From Maricaulis maris (GTDB lineage: Bacteria; Pseudomonadota; Alphaproteobacteria; Caulobacterales; Maricaulaceae): 64,000 nt of DNA. The notes below the pieces were generated by a model. That model saw nothing but the letters and a program-made list of their open reading frames with translations. It was not told the origin of the DNA and did not search any database. The stretch's first letter is position 1. Every line of letters begins with the position of its first letter. The stretch lies in the NCBI RefSeq assembly GCF_003634045.1, contig NZ_RBIM01000008.1:1-64000 (forward strand). Direction: 5' to 3'. The translations under genes and the position numbers were made by a program. Shown one piece after another: positions 1 to 8,874 of the stretch.

Positions 1-19
1 TCAAATCAAAACGGGCCAT
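1..19 (-). CDS. 5' end of a gene running off the left edge
   Basis: On the minus strand an ATG at 17-19 opens a frame (M-A-R-F-D-L) that continues past the window edge. A good Shine-Dalgarno sequence, AAAGGAG, lies 7 bases upstream. Only six codons are visible, so no function can be given. The ribosome-binding site is one arm of a perfect 6-bp inverted repeat (27-32 with 35-40), which could partly mask it in the mRNA. Confidence 0.4.
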
Positions 20-40
20 GAGCCAACTCCTTTCAAGGAG

Positions 41-705
41 CTTGAATCACGACCCGCCAGACTTGGGAATCCCGTTTATGGGTACAGAACCTAGGACCAC
101 CGATACATTGCGGGAGAATTCTCGAGTCAGCTTCGTCAAGCTAGAGCATCATCCAGACGGATTGAATCGGCCGGGGGCATCGTGCCCAAACTCTGATTCA
201 GACTGTCCGCCAGATGAGGAGGCCGGCGGATATGTCGAAGGCGCCACCTGTTGATATTCACAGCCGTGTTGTCGCGGCGGGGAAAAGCGGGCGCGAGCCG
301 CTGGCGTCACCTCGATCGCTCCGTTCGTGCTGTCTGGTCCGATTCGCCGGGACGCTTTCGAAGCTTATGTCGAACCGGTCACCGCTCCCCAGCCGTCTCG
401 GCAGATCCATCTTCCGATTCTCTGGGTGAATTTGTTTTCTGGCTTCGGTCTCCCGTCGCTTTGATGTGGCAGGATAGTAGAATAACCCTACCTCGCGGCA
501 TTGAAGGATTGCGCTACTCCAACCAAGTGCGTTAAAAATTGTCGTACACACGGCTCAAGAATGGTTTGCCCTTTTTGCTCGACGCCCTTGCGAACGAAAG
601 AGCGTAACACGGCGTTGCAAACGCGATGCCTGTTGCGTTTTATTGGCCGCCTTCGATACTGAGTGTCCGACAGCTTACCAGGTTATAAACAACGAGATCG
701 CGTCA
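41..705. other. Non-coding stretch, no gene recognised
   Basis: About 660 bases between the leftmost start codon and the acyl carrier protein gene. The short reading frames here have no recognisable domain, no convincing ribosome-binding site and arginine/proline-rich shadow composition. A local AT-rich patch near 525-545 could hold the promoter of the operon that follows, but I see no consensus -35/-10 pair. Confidence 0.4.
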
Positions 706-966
706 ATGACCAAAGATGAACTCAACAAAAAAATCTGCACAGTTTTTGGCGAGGTGTATGAACAGCAAGAAGGAAGCCTGGCGCCTGAATTGGAAGCCAA
801 AACGGTGCTTATGGAGACCGGTTTGGACTCCCTAGGATTCGCGATTCTTGTGACAGCACTTGAAGAAAATTTGGGTTATGATCCGTTCAGCCTTTCGGAT
901 GAGGCCTACTATCCGGTGACCTTTGGTGATTTCGTAGACTTTTATTTCAAGAGTCAGCCCGAATGA
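706..966 (+). CDS. Acyl carrier protein-like
   Basis: An 86-residue carrier protein. It has the D-S-L motif, with Ser42 as the expected phosphopantetheine attachment site, inside the usual acidic helical fold (GLDSLGFAIL). The ATG at 706 gives normal ACP length; a TTG at 643 in the same frame would add 21 residues that look unlike any ACP. The stop overlaps the next gene by four bases (ATGA), so the two are probably translationally coupled. It is distinct from the housekeeping acpP type and probably carries a special acyl group for the neighbouring ligase and reductase. Family call firm; substrate unknown. Confidence 0.85.
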   Translation: MTKDELNKKICTVFGEVYEQQEGSLAPELEAKTVLMETGLDSLGFAILVTALEENLGYDPFSLSDEAYYPVTFGDFVDFYFKSQPE

Positions 967-2315
967 CGCTCAAGGGCTGCCTTGCTGCACTGGATTCCGA
1001 GCGACTGCTTTTGAGAACTCCCGAGCGCTCTATCAGCGTTGCGGAGCTACTCTCTTATCCAGATGTCGAGGCATTAGCTGGGCTTCGAGTAGCTCTCTGC
1101 TTCAAATCTGCTGAACAAGCCATGCAGGCTATTGTCGCACTGGACGGCGTCGCGCAGCAGATTGTTTTCCTTTCAGCATACTCTGATGACAAAGATTTGG
1201 GCGCGTTGATTACCCAATCTGAATGCGATCTTGTCCTGACCGATCTCGGAGTACGCCTTAACGCGATCACGGATACTCCGGTCGCCGACTCTCTGGATCA
1301 GGTCGCGGAGCTCGACCTCGATACGCGGTCCAACCTTTGTGCGAGCCGATGGGTGATGACCACGTCTGGCACGACAGGTAATCCCAAGCTCGTCGGGCAT
1401 ACGTTTGAGAGCTTGACGCGATCTACCAAATCAGACCCGGAACGTGGTGCAACGCAGCGGTGGGGAATGCTCTATGAGTATTCAAGGTTCGCAGGAATGC
1501 AGGTTGTGCTGCAGTCAATGATCTCCGGTGCTTGCCTGCTTCTGCCGGCGAGCGGATCTGGCCTCGCTGAACAGATTGCGTTTTTTGCGGACAGTGGGTG
1601 CACTCATGTGAGTGCCACGCCCACACTATGGCGAAAGATACTCATGACACCAGGTCATGAGCGGCTCGATCTCAGACAAATCACCCTGGGTGGCGAGATC
1701 GCGGATGACCGGATCCTGCTCAGCCTGTGCAACACCTTCCCGCAAGCCCGGGTTACCCATATTTTCGCGTCGACGGAAGCCGGTGTCGGATTTGCGGTTT
1801 CCGATCGACGCGGCGGATTCCCGGCGAGTTTCCTCACGGACCCGCCGGCAGGGATCGGAATTCGAGTTGTCGACGGACGTCTGTTCATTCGAAATTCGCA
1901 GGTCGCCCCACGATATATCGGCACGGACACCAGTTTTGCCGAAGATGGATGGGTCGATACCGGCGATGCTGTTGAGCTGCGCGAGGACCGTATTCTATTC
2001 TTGGGGCGGGCTAGCGGCGTGATCAATGTTGGTGGCGACAAGGTTCATCCTGAAGAGATCGAGAGTTTGTTGTTAGCGCATCCCAATGTTTCCGCCGCCC
2101 GGGTGTACTCGAAATCCAACCCCATCATGGGTGCGCTGGTTGCCGCCGATCTTGTCCCTGTCGATTTGCAGGACAAGACGCCATCTCAGCTGAAGGCTGA
2201 AATCAAGTCCTTCATAGCCGAGCGTACCGAACGTCACAAGGTTCCCGCTTTCATCTCGCTCGTCGAAGGGTTTGATGCAAATGCTGCGGGCAAGATGCTG
2301 CGAGTGAAGCAATGA
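963..2315 (+). CDS. AMP-dependent acyl-CoA/acyl-ACP synthetase (ligase)
   Basis: 450 residues of the ANL adenylating family. The P-loop motif TTSGTTGNPK is at residues 133-142, the GWVDTGD motif near 327, and the C-terminal catalytic lysine in AAGKML at 444. It is somewhat shorter than a typical acyl-CoA ligase (about 500-550 residues), mainly at the N-terminus. It would adenylate a carboxylic acid and load it on CoA or, more likely here, on the ACP encoded just upstream (four-base overlap). It also overlaps the following SDR gene by four bases. The acid is unknown; the setting suggests an acyl decoration on a sugar rather than bulk fatty-acid synthesis. Confidence 0.85.
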   Translation: MTLKGCLAALDSERLLLRTPERSISVAELLSYPDVEALAGLRVALCFKSAEQAMQAIVALDGVAQQIVFLSAYSDDKDLGALITQSECDLVLTDLGVRLNAITDTPVADSLDQVAELDLDTRSNLCASRWVMTTSGTTGNPKLVGHTFESLTRSTKSDPERGATQRWGMLYEYSRFAGMQVVLQSMISGACLLLPASGSGLAEQIAFFADSGCTHVSATPTLWRKILMTPGHERLDLRQITLGGEIADDRILLSLCNTFPQARVTHIFASTEAGVGFAVSDRRGGFPASFLTDPPAGIGIRVVDGRLFIRNSQVAPRYIGTDTSFAEDGWVDTGDAVELREDRILFLGRASGVINVGGDKVHPEEIESLLLAHPNVSAARVYSKSNPIMGALVAADLVPVDLQDKTPSQLKAEIKSFIAERTERHKVPAFISLVEGFDANAAGKMLRVKQ

Positions 2316-3031
2316 AAAATATTCTGTTGACGGGTGCGGCCCGAGGTTTGGGTCTGGCGATTGCTGAGCGGCTGGCCGCGTCCGGCGAGTATCGAGTTAT
2401 TGGAATCGGGCGCACGCTCTCAGATGAATATCTGTCGCTGATGGATTCAAATGCCAGCCTATCATTTTACTCATTTGATCTCAATGACTTGGACGAAATA
2501 TCAGGACTTGTGAGCTCGATCACCTCCGATTATGGTGCGCTCTATGGTGTGGTGAATAACGCCGGTATCGGACTCGACGGCGTTCTGGCGACTCAGCACA
2601 ATAGCGAGATCTCGCGCGTCCTCAGGGTGAACCTGGAAGCTGCAATCTTGATGACCAAATATGGTTGCCGTTCCATGCTAAGGCATAGAACGGGGCGTAT
2701 TGTGAATATCTCATCCATTATTGCCTCAACTGGATTTAGCGGTCTGGCCGCATATGCGGCTTCTAAAGCCGGGTTGGAAGGTTTCACGCGCTCATTATCC
2801 CGGGAGCTCGGGCGCGCGCGTATCACCGTGAACTGTGTCGCGCCGGGGTATATGGAAACAGATATGACGACCGGATTGGATGACGCCAAAATGGCTTCAA
2901 TCCGTCGTCGTGCACCGCTTGGATTGCCGTTGGTGGAGGACGCTGCCGGTGCGGTTGCCTACCTGCTCTCCGAAGACGCAGCTCGTGTCACCGGTACAAT
3001 TCTGACCGTCGATGGCGGAAGTACAGCCTAG
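2312..3031 (+). CDS. Short-chain dehydrogenase/reductase, FabG-like
   Basis: A 239-residue classical SDR: NAD(P)-binding TGAARGLG at 7-14, NNAG at 82-85, catalytic Ser in NISS at 134/135, and YAASK with Tyr148 and Lys152. Length and motifs match 3-oxoacyl-ACP reductases. The start overlaps the ligase stop (ATGA). With the ACP and ligase it would reduce a beta-keto acyl group on the carrier, for instance to a 3-hydroxyacyl group; that substrate is inferred. A sugar dehydrogenase role cannot be excluded. Confidence 0.85.
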   Translation: MKNILLTGAARGLGLAIAERLAASGEYRVIGIGRTLSDEYLSLMDSNASLSFYSFDLNDLDEISGLVSSITSDYGALYGVVNNAGIGLDGVLATQHNSEISRVLRVNLEAAILMTKYGCRSMLRHRTGRIVNISSIIASTGFSGLAAYAASKAGLEGFTRSLSRELGRARITVNCVAPGYMETDMTTGLDDAKMASIRRRAPLGLPLVEDAAGAVAYLLSEDAARVTGTILTVDGGSTA

Positions 3032-3075
3032 GCGAATGCCAGGCTATCTCCGTTTGGGTTGTGGGGAAAAGTCAT

Positions 3076-3831
3076 ATGAACGCGCTTTCCATTTCGGCTA
3101 CACCATGGGACGAGAGGCCATTAGGGTTGCGCACCGCCGAGTTTAAACATGCTCCGATCGAACCCGGTCAAAAGTGTGATTGGCTCGGCATCCAGAATAC
3201 AGAGGTGGCCGGACGTCTTCCCGATGTGATCTATGGCCGGTTGCCGGCAGATGACATCGAGGCGCTAGCAGCTGCGCAACACGCCGGCTTCCATTTTGTG
3301 GAATGCTCGATGGATCTGGCATTGAAACTCAATAATGCTTGGTCGCCACCGAAATACGCCTCAAAGCCTTTGAGTATCGAGCCTGCCAAATCGGCCGACA
3401 TCGAAGCTGTCGAGGAGTTGGCCGCGTCCATGTTCGAGTATGGCCGGTTTGCGGAAGACCCAGTCTTCGCGCGCGAGAAAGTCGCTTTACGGCAGCGCAG
3501 TATGGTCCGGGACCTGCACAAGCAGGGGGCTAGCGTCCATATTACGCGCGCTAATGGTCAAGTCGCTGGCTTTATGATCTCGAAGCGAGATACTGCTGTC
3601 GCGACATCGCAGCTTATTCTAGGTGGTGTTGATCCGAACTTTCGGATGCTGACCTATCGTTTTTGGGCAACCTGCCTCGAAAGTCAGCGTTCTACGGGGA
3701 GCACGCTCGTAACAACCCGCGTTTCGGCCGCAAATGTTCCGGTCCTCAATCTGTATAGCGCGTTCGGATTCTCGGTGACCTCGACACTGTGGGGCGTTCG
3801 CTGGCTTCGGCGAGGCGCCAAGAGCGAGTAG
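3076..3831 (+). CDS. GNAT-family N-acyltransferase, WecD-like
   Basis: A 251-residue protein whose C-terminal half (about 95-245) has GNAT character: an acceptor-binding helix-rich start, then V-x-G-F-M-I strand segments and the closing NVPVLNLYSAFGFS segment typical of amino-sugar N-acetyltransferases. The ATG at 3076 has GGGGA about 10 bases upstream; a GTG at 3061 is possible. It is 45 bases after the SDR and fits the same operon. It may transfer an acetyl or other acyl group to an amino sugar, which fits the neighbouring aminotransferase remnant and glycosyltransferase. Acyl donor (CoA or ACP) not determinable. Confidence 0.7.
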   Translation: MNALSISATPWDERPLGLRTAEFKHAPIEPGQKCDWLGIQNTEVAGRLPDVIYGRLPADDIEALAAAQHAGFHFVECSMDLALKLNNAWSPPKYASKPLSIEPAKSADIEAVEELAASMFEYGRFAEDPVFAREKVALRQRSMVRDLHKQGASVHITRANGQVAGFMISKRDTAVATSQLILGGVDPNFRMLTYRFWATCLESQRSTGSTLVTTRVSAANVPVLNLYSAFGFSVTSTLWGVRWLRRGAKSE

Positions 3832-3912
3832 AGATATCGTGGACTGATACCTACCGGAGCCGAATGCCAGGGCTCGAAACTGTGCCTTCCAAGTCAAGAC
3901 GGCGGCGTGATC

Positions 3913-4980
3913 TCAGCGTATTCCATATTCTGAACACACTATTTTATCGACAATGAAGATTGGCCGATCCTTGGTCTCCGCAAGAGCCTGACCGACGTAC
4001 AAACCGACAAAACTGATGAGGAAAATCTGGACCCCACCGAGGAACGTCATCAGTATCGCCAGTGATGCGTAGCCTGGCACCTCGGTGCCCAGAATGACCG
4101 CGCTGAAAAATGTATAAACACCAAACAAAACCGCCATTGCGCTGACGGCCGATCCGATACCGGCCGCGAGCCATAGGGGCTTCTCGGAGTAGGCGACGAT
4201 GGTCTCGATGCCCAGTCGAGCGAGCTTGATGAAGTTGTAGCTCGATTGGCCAACAGCGCGCTCATCGCGAGCTATCTTCACGAAAGCCTTCGAAAAACCG
4301 AGCTGGCTCATAATCGCGGGGAAAAGGCGCAATTGTTCCGGGTATTCGCGGTAGGCATGTGCGACGCGGTCAGAGAATATCCTGAAATTTCCCACTTTTG
4401 CGGAGACTTCCAGTCCGGATGCCCAGCGCAGAACTCCATTGAAGAGCGCTGAGCCCAAATTGCGTCCGGCGCCTAGTCCCGAGCTGATACGTTCAGCAAT
4501 GACGATGTCGTCGTCGCCCTCTAATGCTGCCGAATGCAGCTCGGCTATCGCCTCTGGCGGGTCTTGCAGGTCGCAATCCATTACCACGTACCAGCGAGCA
4601 TTAGCATGCGCCATCCCGGCCGAGATCGCTGCGTGTTGACCAAAATTCCGGCTTAGTCTGACTCCAGATACGCGTGCGTCACGGTAGGCCTGAGCTGTGA
4701 TCAGGGGCCAGGACCCATCTGGGCTCCGATCGTCGACGAGGATGATTTCATACTCGTCCGTGATAGCGCCCAATGTAGCATGCAGCCGTTGACACATTTC
4801 ATCCACAAAGGCCTCGCCCTTGTAGAATGGCACGATCACGGCGATCTCGGCCCGGTAAGCGGGTGCTTCATGGGCTTGAACATGTGGAGCAGCAAGTCTG
4901 GTCGGGCGCTGAGACAAATCGATTTCCTCAAAACTCTCGGATTTCGTTGCGACGGATCCACGTGCAATATTTGGCCGCAT
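3913..4980 (-). CDS. Membrane glycosyltransferase family 2 (GtrB/DPM1-like)
   Basis: About 355 residues. The GT-A domain starts at IAVIVPFYKGE, contains the nucleotide/metal motif VMDCDLQDPPE, and is followed by two C-terminal membrane segments (around PLWLAAGIGSAVSAMAV and LAILMTFLGGVQIFLI), the layout of polyprenyl-phosphate sugar transferases such as GtrB and ArnC. It likely loads a sugar on undecaprenyl phosphate. The start is uncertain: ATG at 4980 is used here, but a TTG at 5055 inside the upstream aminotransferase remnant would add 25 residues and may be the ancestral coupled start. The gene faces the ACP operon (convergent, 80-base gap). Confidence 0.85.
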   Translation of the reverse strand: MRPNIARGSVATKSESFEEIDLSQRPTRLAAPHVQAHEAPAYRAEIAVIVPFYKGEAFVDEMCQRLHATLGAITDEYEIILVDDRSPDGSWPLITAQAYRDARVSGVRLSRNFGQHAAISAGMAHANARWYVVMDCDLQDPPEAIAELHSAALEGDDDIVIAERISSGLGAGRNLGSALFNGVLRWASGLEVSAKVGNFRIFSDRVAHAYREYPEQLRLFPAIMSQLGFSKAFVKIARDERAVGQSSYNFIKLARLGIETIVAYSEKPLWLAAGIGSAVSAMAVLFGVYTFFSAVILGTEVPGYASLAILMTFLGGVQIFLISFVGLYVGQALAETKDRPIFIVDKIVCSEYGIR

Positions 4981-5024
4981 ATCGCGGCGTGTAACCGCTT
5001 GCAATACAGGGCTGCCCGCAAGCG

Positions 5025-5324
5025 TCAGGACTGTGACAAGATTTTCAGGGCGCAACTTATAATTCGATCCTGATCGTTTTTGACGTTAAAATACACTGGC
5101 AATCTCACTAGTCGGTCGCTGAGCTGATTAGTATGAGTCATTGAGCCGACAAAACGCCCATACTTTTTTCCAGCCTCCGCGGTGTGCAGTGACGCATAGT
5201 GAAAAGGCGTCATGATGTCTGCTTCACGCATTGATGCGATGAAGGCGGATCGCTCATCTAGGTCATTTAGCAACATGTAGAACATGTGCCCGTTGGCTTC
5301 GCATTGCTCGGGCACCACCGGCAA
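5025..5324 (-). pseudogene. C-terminal remnant of a WecE/RffA-type sugar aminotransferase
   Basis: The 99 readable residues (about LPVVPEQCEANGHMF to KILSQS) align by eye with the C-terminus of dTDP-4-amino-4,6-dideoxygalactose transaminase: ANGHMFY..L, a reversed FHYASLH segment, and RLVRLPVYFN near the end. A full enzyme has about 375 residues, so roughly the first three quarters, including the PLP lysine, are missing. The frame reaches a stop about 9 codons upstream, where sequence resembling an IS6 transposase begins. The end overlaps the possible upstream start of the glycosyltransferase, indicating a former operon. Confidence 0.8.
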
Positions 5325-5347
5325 GCAGACTCTCTTGTTTGCAGCTC

Positions 5348-5650
5348 AATCCGCAAGTTGTGGTGACGGATCGGTTGAAGTGCTACAAAGACACGATGAA
5401 ACGGATCGGCAATGCCGGTCTCCAGGGCCTTGGGCATGGCTCAACAGCCGCGCCGAAAACTCCCGTCCGCCCTTCAGGCGAAGGGGCGGGCGACGGGCGG
5501 ATTTCAGAGTGCTGAGACCCGGCAGAAGATCGTTTCGGCCCAATCATCCGTCCAAAGCCACTTTAGCCACGAACGTCACCCAACCGCAGAGCGGCATTCA
5601 AGGAGAGCGGCTCCGTCGCCTTGGCCAAATGGCGCCAGCGTGCGGCCTGA
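5348..5650 (+). mobile_element. Decayed IS6-family transposase (C-terminal remnant)
   Basis: No single frame is open, but reading across frames recovers the conserved end of an IS6/IS26-like transposase in order: NPQVVVTDRLKCYKDTMK and IGNAGLQ (from 5348), WLNSRAENSRPPFRRR (from 5431), a stretch ending SSVQSHFSHERH (5502-5579), then VALAKWRQRAA and a stop at 5648-5650. At least three frameshifts separate the pieces, so it is dead. The N-terminal part with the first catalytic residues is absent; the element begins next to the truncated aminotransferase. No terminal inverted repeat was recognised in the 90 bases after it. Confidence 0.75.
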
Positions 5651-5742
5651 TCCAGGTTTCAATCCCGTCAATCGAGACCGATCCGGTTTCGTCTGACGCC
5701 ATCCGCCGTCCGGCGCCCGATCAACCGTGAGGGCAGGCGAGG

Positions 5743-7134
5743 CTATTCATCGATTGCGATAAAGACGCGACCTTCCCATGGTCGGAGCTCCAGCATGGTG
5801 TCGGCCTCAAAACGGATCGACTCGCCGGTTTGCCAATCGCGATACAAGCCCTGGTGCGGCCCCTCGTGCAGCACGGTTTGAACCGGAGCAGCGCTGAAAT
5901 TGATGGCTGTCAGAACAGCATTTCTGCTGTCCTGCCTCAGGAAGCTGAAGACAGAGCTTTCGTGTGAGTTCTCGATGTTGTGCATCGGCGCGCCGGCGGC
6001 TCCGGCCCAAAGCGCGCTGTTCGCGTGCCGCAGGTCAACAAGGTCGCGGAACAAGGCATTCAATGGATGCTCGCGCCACTCGATCGGATCACGTTGGAAG
6101 AAGGCGAGGCGGTCCTGATTGCCGGCCTCTTGGCCGTTATAGATCAGGGGGATGCCGGACCCGGTGAAGGAGAGGATGATTGCTGCCTCCAGCGCGTCGC
6201 CGAAGCGCTCGAATTGCGTGCCCTCCCATGAGTTCTGATCATGGTTGGACGTGTAGCGCATGCGGTAGGCGTCGCGCGGCCAGCTATTGGCTTCTTCGTA
6301 GAAATAGTGACCACGCAGGGCGCCAGCATCGGCATGGCCCATCGCAACGTCATGCATTGTATTGTTCCAGGTCCAGGCATAGGTGGCATCGAAGGCATCG
6401 CGATGAAGGTCGCGTTGTTCCCACTCGGCGAGCATGAACACCGGACGGATTGCGTCGAATTCGGCGCGCACCCGCTCCCAAAAATCGATCGGGACGAAGC
6501 CGGCGACGTCGCAGCGGAAGCCGTCAAATCCGACCTCGCGAACCCAGAAGGCCATGCTTTCGGCCATGTAGTCCCGGAGGTCCGCATTGCCATAGTCGAA
6601 GTCGGCAACGTCGCTCCAGTCCGTGCCGGGCGGCGGCTGCATGTCGCCGCGCCAATCGCGGGAATACCAATCAGGATGGGCCTCGATGAGTGGATTGTCC
6701 CAAGCCGAGTGATTGGCGACCCAATCGAGAATGACATGGAAGCCAAGTTCATGGGCCGCATCGATAAAGGCGCGCATGTCCTCCATCGTGCCAAGCTCTG
6801 GGTTGACTGCGCGGTAATCGCTGATCGAGTAGGGGCTGCCCAGTTCGCCCTTGCGCTCAGCGACGCCGATCGGCTGCACCGGCATCAGCCAAAGAATATC
6901 AACGCCCAACTCTGCGAGGCGAGGCAGTTCGGCCTCAGCCGCAGCGATCGAGCCCTCACTCGTGAACTGACGCAGATTGATCTGGTAGAGCACTGCGTCA
7001 TGGCTCCAGTCCGGGTGCTCGACGCGAACCAGCTCACTGTCGCGGGTTTCCGGTGGCACCGTCTGGGCGAGACTTGCCGAGGCGCTGGCAAGGCCAATGA
7101 GGCTGGCGGCCAATGCGTTGCGAAATGCGGACAT
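5743..7134 (-). CDS. Secreted alpha-amylase family protein (GH13)
   Basis: 463 residues with a Sec signal peptide (cleavage likely after SASLA, residue 23). GH13 motifs in order: DWVANH (137-142), GFRCDV with nucleophile Asp209, LAEWE with acid/base Glu237, and TSNHD with Asp299. It would hydrolyse alpha-1,4 glucans to maltooligosaccharides in the periplasm. The ATG at 7134 has GGGAG 7 bases upstream; a 15-residue extension is possible but lacks a site. An 18-bp palindrome lies 39 bases upstream of the start. It is divergent from the first halogenase gene and belongs to the maltose/starch locus. Confidence 0.92.
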   Translation of the reverse strand: MSAFRNALAASLIGLASASASLAQTVPPETRDSELVRVEHPDWSHDAVLYQINLRQFTSEGSIAAAEAELPRLAELGVDILWLMPVQPIGVAERKGELGSPYSISDYRAVNPELGTMEDMRAFIDAAHELGFHVILDWVANHSAWDNPLIEAHPDWYSRDWRGDMQPPPGTDWSDVADFDYGNADLRDYMAESMAFWVREVGFDGFRCDVAGFVPIDFWERVRAEFDAIRPVFMLAEWEQRDLHRDAFDATYAWTWNNTMHDVAMGHADAGALRGHYFYEEANSWPRDAYRMRYTSNHDQNSWEGTQFERFGDALEAAIILSFTGSGIPLIYNGQEAGNQDRLAFFQRDPIEWREHPLNALFRDLVDLRHANSALWAGAAGAPMHNIENSHESSVFSFLRQDSRNAVLTAINFSAAPVQTVLHEGPHQGLYRDWQTGESIRFEADTMLELRPWEGRVFIAIDE

Positions 7135-7172
7135 GTGATCTCTCCCGTAACAGGCGGGCAATATGCGGTGAA

Positions 7173-7190
7173 ATTGCATAAAATTGCAAT
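7173..7190. promoter_or_regulatory. Candidate operator, site A
   Basis: ATTGCATAAAATTGCAAT: perfect 6-bp half-sites ATTGCA and TGCAAT separated by 6 bases. It lies between the divergent amylase and halogenase starts. The same TGCA-N6-TGCA pattern recurs at 13504 and 20077, each time upstream of starch genes. The likely reader is the LacI-family regulator of this locus (inferred). Confidence 0.65.
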
Positions 7191-7356
7191 GTCGATGTGG
7201 CGTCGTAATTTGTGCTTTGTATCGCGAAATGGGAAGGGTTCATGGTGCGGTGCATCAAAAATTTGGTATGTTTTGCAGCCCAATGGATATCGACAAGCCT
7301 GACCAAAGTCGGCCAAGCTGGCGCCTTGTTCCCGATCCAGATGAGGGCCGAGCTCA

Positions 7357-8874
7357 ATGTCATCCCAATCCTTTGAACAAGAGAGCGGCTTGCCACGGAT
7401 TGCCATCATCGGCGGCGGGTCGGCTGGCTGGATGGCGGCTGCCGCGATTATCAAAGCAACCAAGGGAGCGGCATCGGTCACGCTGGTTGAATCTGAACAG
7501 ATCGGTGTCGTCGGTGTCGGGGAGGCGACCATCCCCCCGATCAAGCTGTTCAACCAGATGCTGGGTATCGACGAGAATGAGTTCGTGCGTGAGACCCAGG
7601 GCTCGTTCAAGCTGGGCATTGAATTCGTCGACTGGTCCCGCAGGGGGCAGCGCTATTTTCATCCGTTCGGAACCCATGGCCGGGACTTTGATTCCCTACC
7701 GCTTTACCAGTACTGGCTGCGGGAACGTCGGCGCGGCGATGAAACGTCGCTTGATGCTTATTCCATGGCCTGGGTGGTCGCGCGCGAGAACCGGTTTTCG
7801 CCTCCTGCCCGCGACCCGCGTCTCGTCCAGTCGACCTTCGACTACGCCTACCATTTCGACACCATTCTCTATGGACAGTTCCTGCGGCGATATTCCGAGG
7901 CGCGCGGCGTGGATCGTGAGGAAGGGCGGGTTGTGGAGACCCGCCTGTCCGAAACCGGTGATGTCGCTGCGGTTGTCATGGAAGACGGGCGCGCGATCGA
8001 GGCTGATTTCTTCATTGATTGCACGGGCTTCTTCGGTCTGTTGATCGAGCAGGCCCTCAAAACCGGCTATGAGGACTGGACCCATTGGTTGCCCTGCGAC
8101 CGCGCGATGGCCGTGCCCAGCGAGACCGCAGGAGATTTCACCCCCTACACCCGGTCGACAGCGCGCGAGGCCGGGTGGCAATGGCGCATCCCGCTGCAGC
8201 AACGCACCGGCAATGGCCATGTCTATGCCAGCCAGTTCATCACTGACGACGAGGCCAGCGATACGCTTCTGGCCAATCTCGACGGCAAGCCGCTGGCCGA
8301 TCCGCGACCGCTTCGTTTCACCACCGGCCGCCGCCGCAAATTCTGGAACCGCAATGTGGTGGCCCTGGGTCTGTCTGCCGGTTTCATGGAGCCGCTGGAA
8401 TCCACCAGTCTTCACCTGATCCAGACGGGTATAAACCGCCTGCTCGCCCTGTTCCCCGGCACTGGGGATAACCGCCTTGAAGCGGCCGAGTTCAACCGGC
8501 TCACCGGCGAGGAATATGAGCGCATCCGCGACTTCCTCATTCTCCACTATCATGCGACGACCCGGGATGATGCGCCGCTTTGGCGTTACACGGCCAATAT
8601 GGACATTCCTGACAGTCTGGCTTGGAGAATGGAGCATTTTCGCGCTACGGGACGTCTCGTCTCGCCCGGCACCGAACTCTTTCTCAACCCGTCCTGGATG
8701 GCCGTTTATGCAGGTCAGGAGATTGAGCCCGCCGGGCTGGATCCGTTGGTTGTGGGCAGGCAGGTCGATGGTGTCGAGCGCCTGGCCGGGTTGCGTCGGG
8801 TCATGGCGGAGGCGGTGGCGCCGGTGCCGGATCACCGCGCCTATATCGAGCGCTTTTGCAAGGCTGACGCCTAG
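7357..8874 (+). CDS. Flavin-dependent tryptophan halogenase-like protein
   Basis: 505 residues of the tryptophan-halogenase superfamily: FAD-binding GGGSAG at 19-24, GVGEATIP at 53-60 followed by Lys63, and the signature WQWRIP (274-279). Family members oxidise chloride or bromide with FADH2, but many homologues beside TonB receptors in Caulobacterales have no known substrate. It shares long blocks with the halogenase gene facing it (for example ALKTGYEDW and HWLPCDRA), so the pair arose by duplication. The two stop codons share the palindrome CTAG. Family certain; halogenation and substrate not established. Confidence 0.88.
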   Translation: MSSQSFEQESGLPRIAIIGGGSAGWMAAAAIIKATKGAASVTLVESEQIGVVGVGEATIPPIKLFNQMLGIDENEFVRETQGSFKLGIEFVDWSRRGQRYFHPFGTHGRDFDSLPLYQYWLRERRRGDETSLDAYSMAWVVARENRFSPPARDPRLVQSTFDYAYHFDTILYGQFLRRYSEARGVDREEGRVVETRLSETGDVAAVVMEDGRAIEADFFIDCTGFFGLLIEQALKTGYEDWTHWLPCDRAMAVPSETAGDFTPYTRSTAREAGWQWRIPLQQRTGNGHVYASQFITDDEASDTLLANLDGKPLADPRPLRFTTGRRRKFWNRNVVALGLSAGFMEPLESTSLHLIQTGINRLLALFPGTGDNRLEAAEFNRLTGEEYERIRDFLILHYHATTRDDAPLWRYTANMDIPDSLAWRMEHFRATGRLVSPGTELFLNPSWMAVYAGQEIEPAGLDPLVVGRQVDGVERLAGLRRVMAEAVAPVPDHRAYIERFCKADA

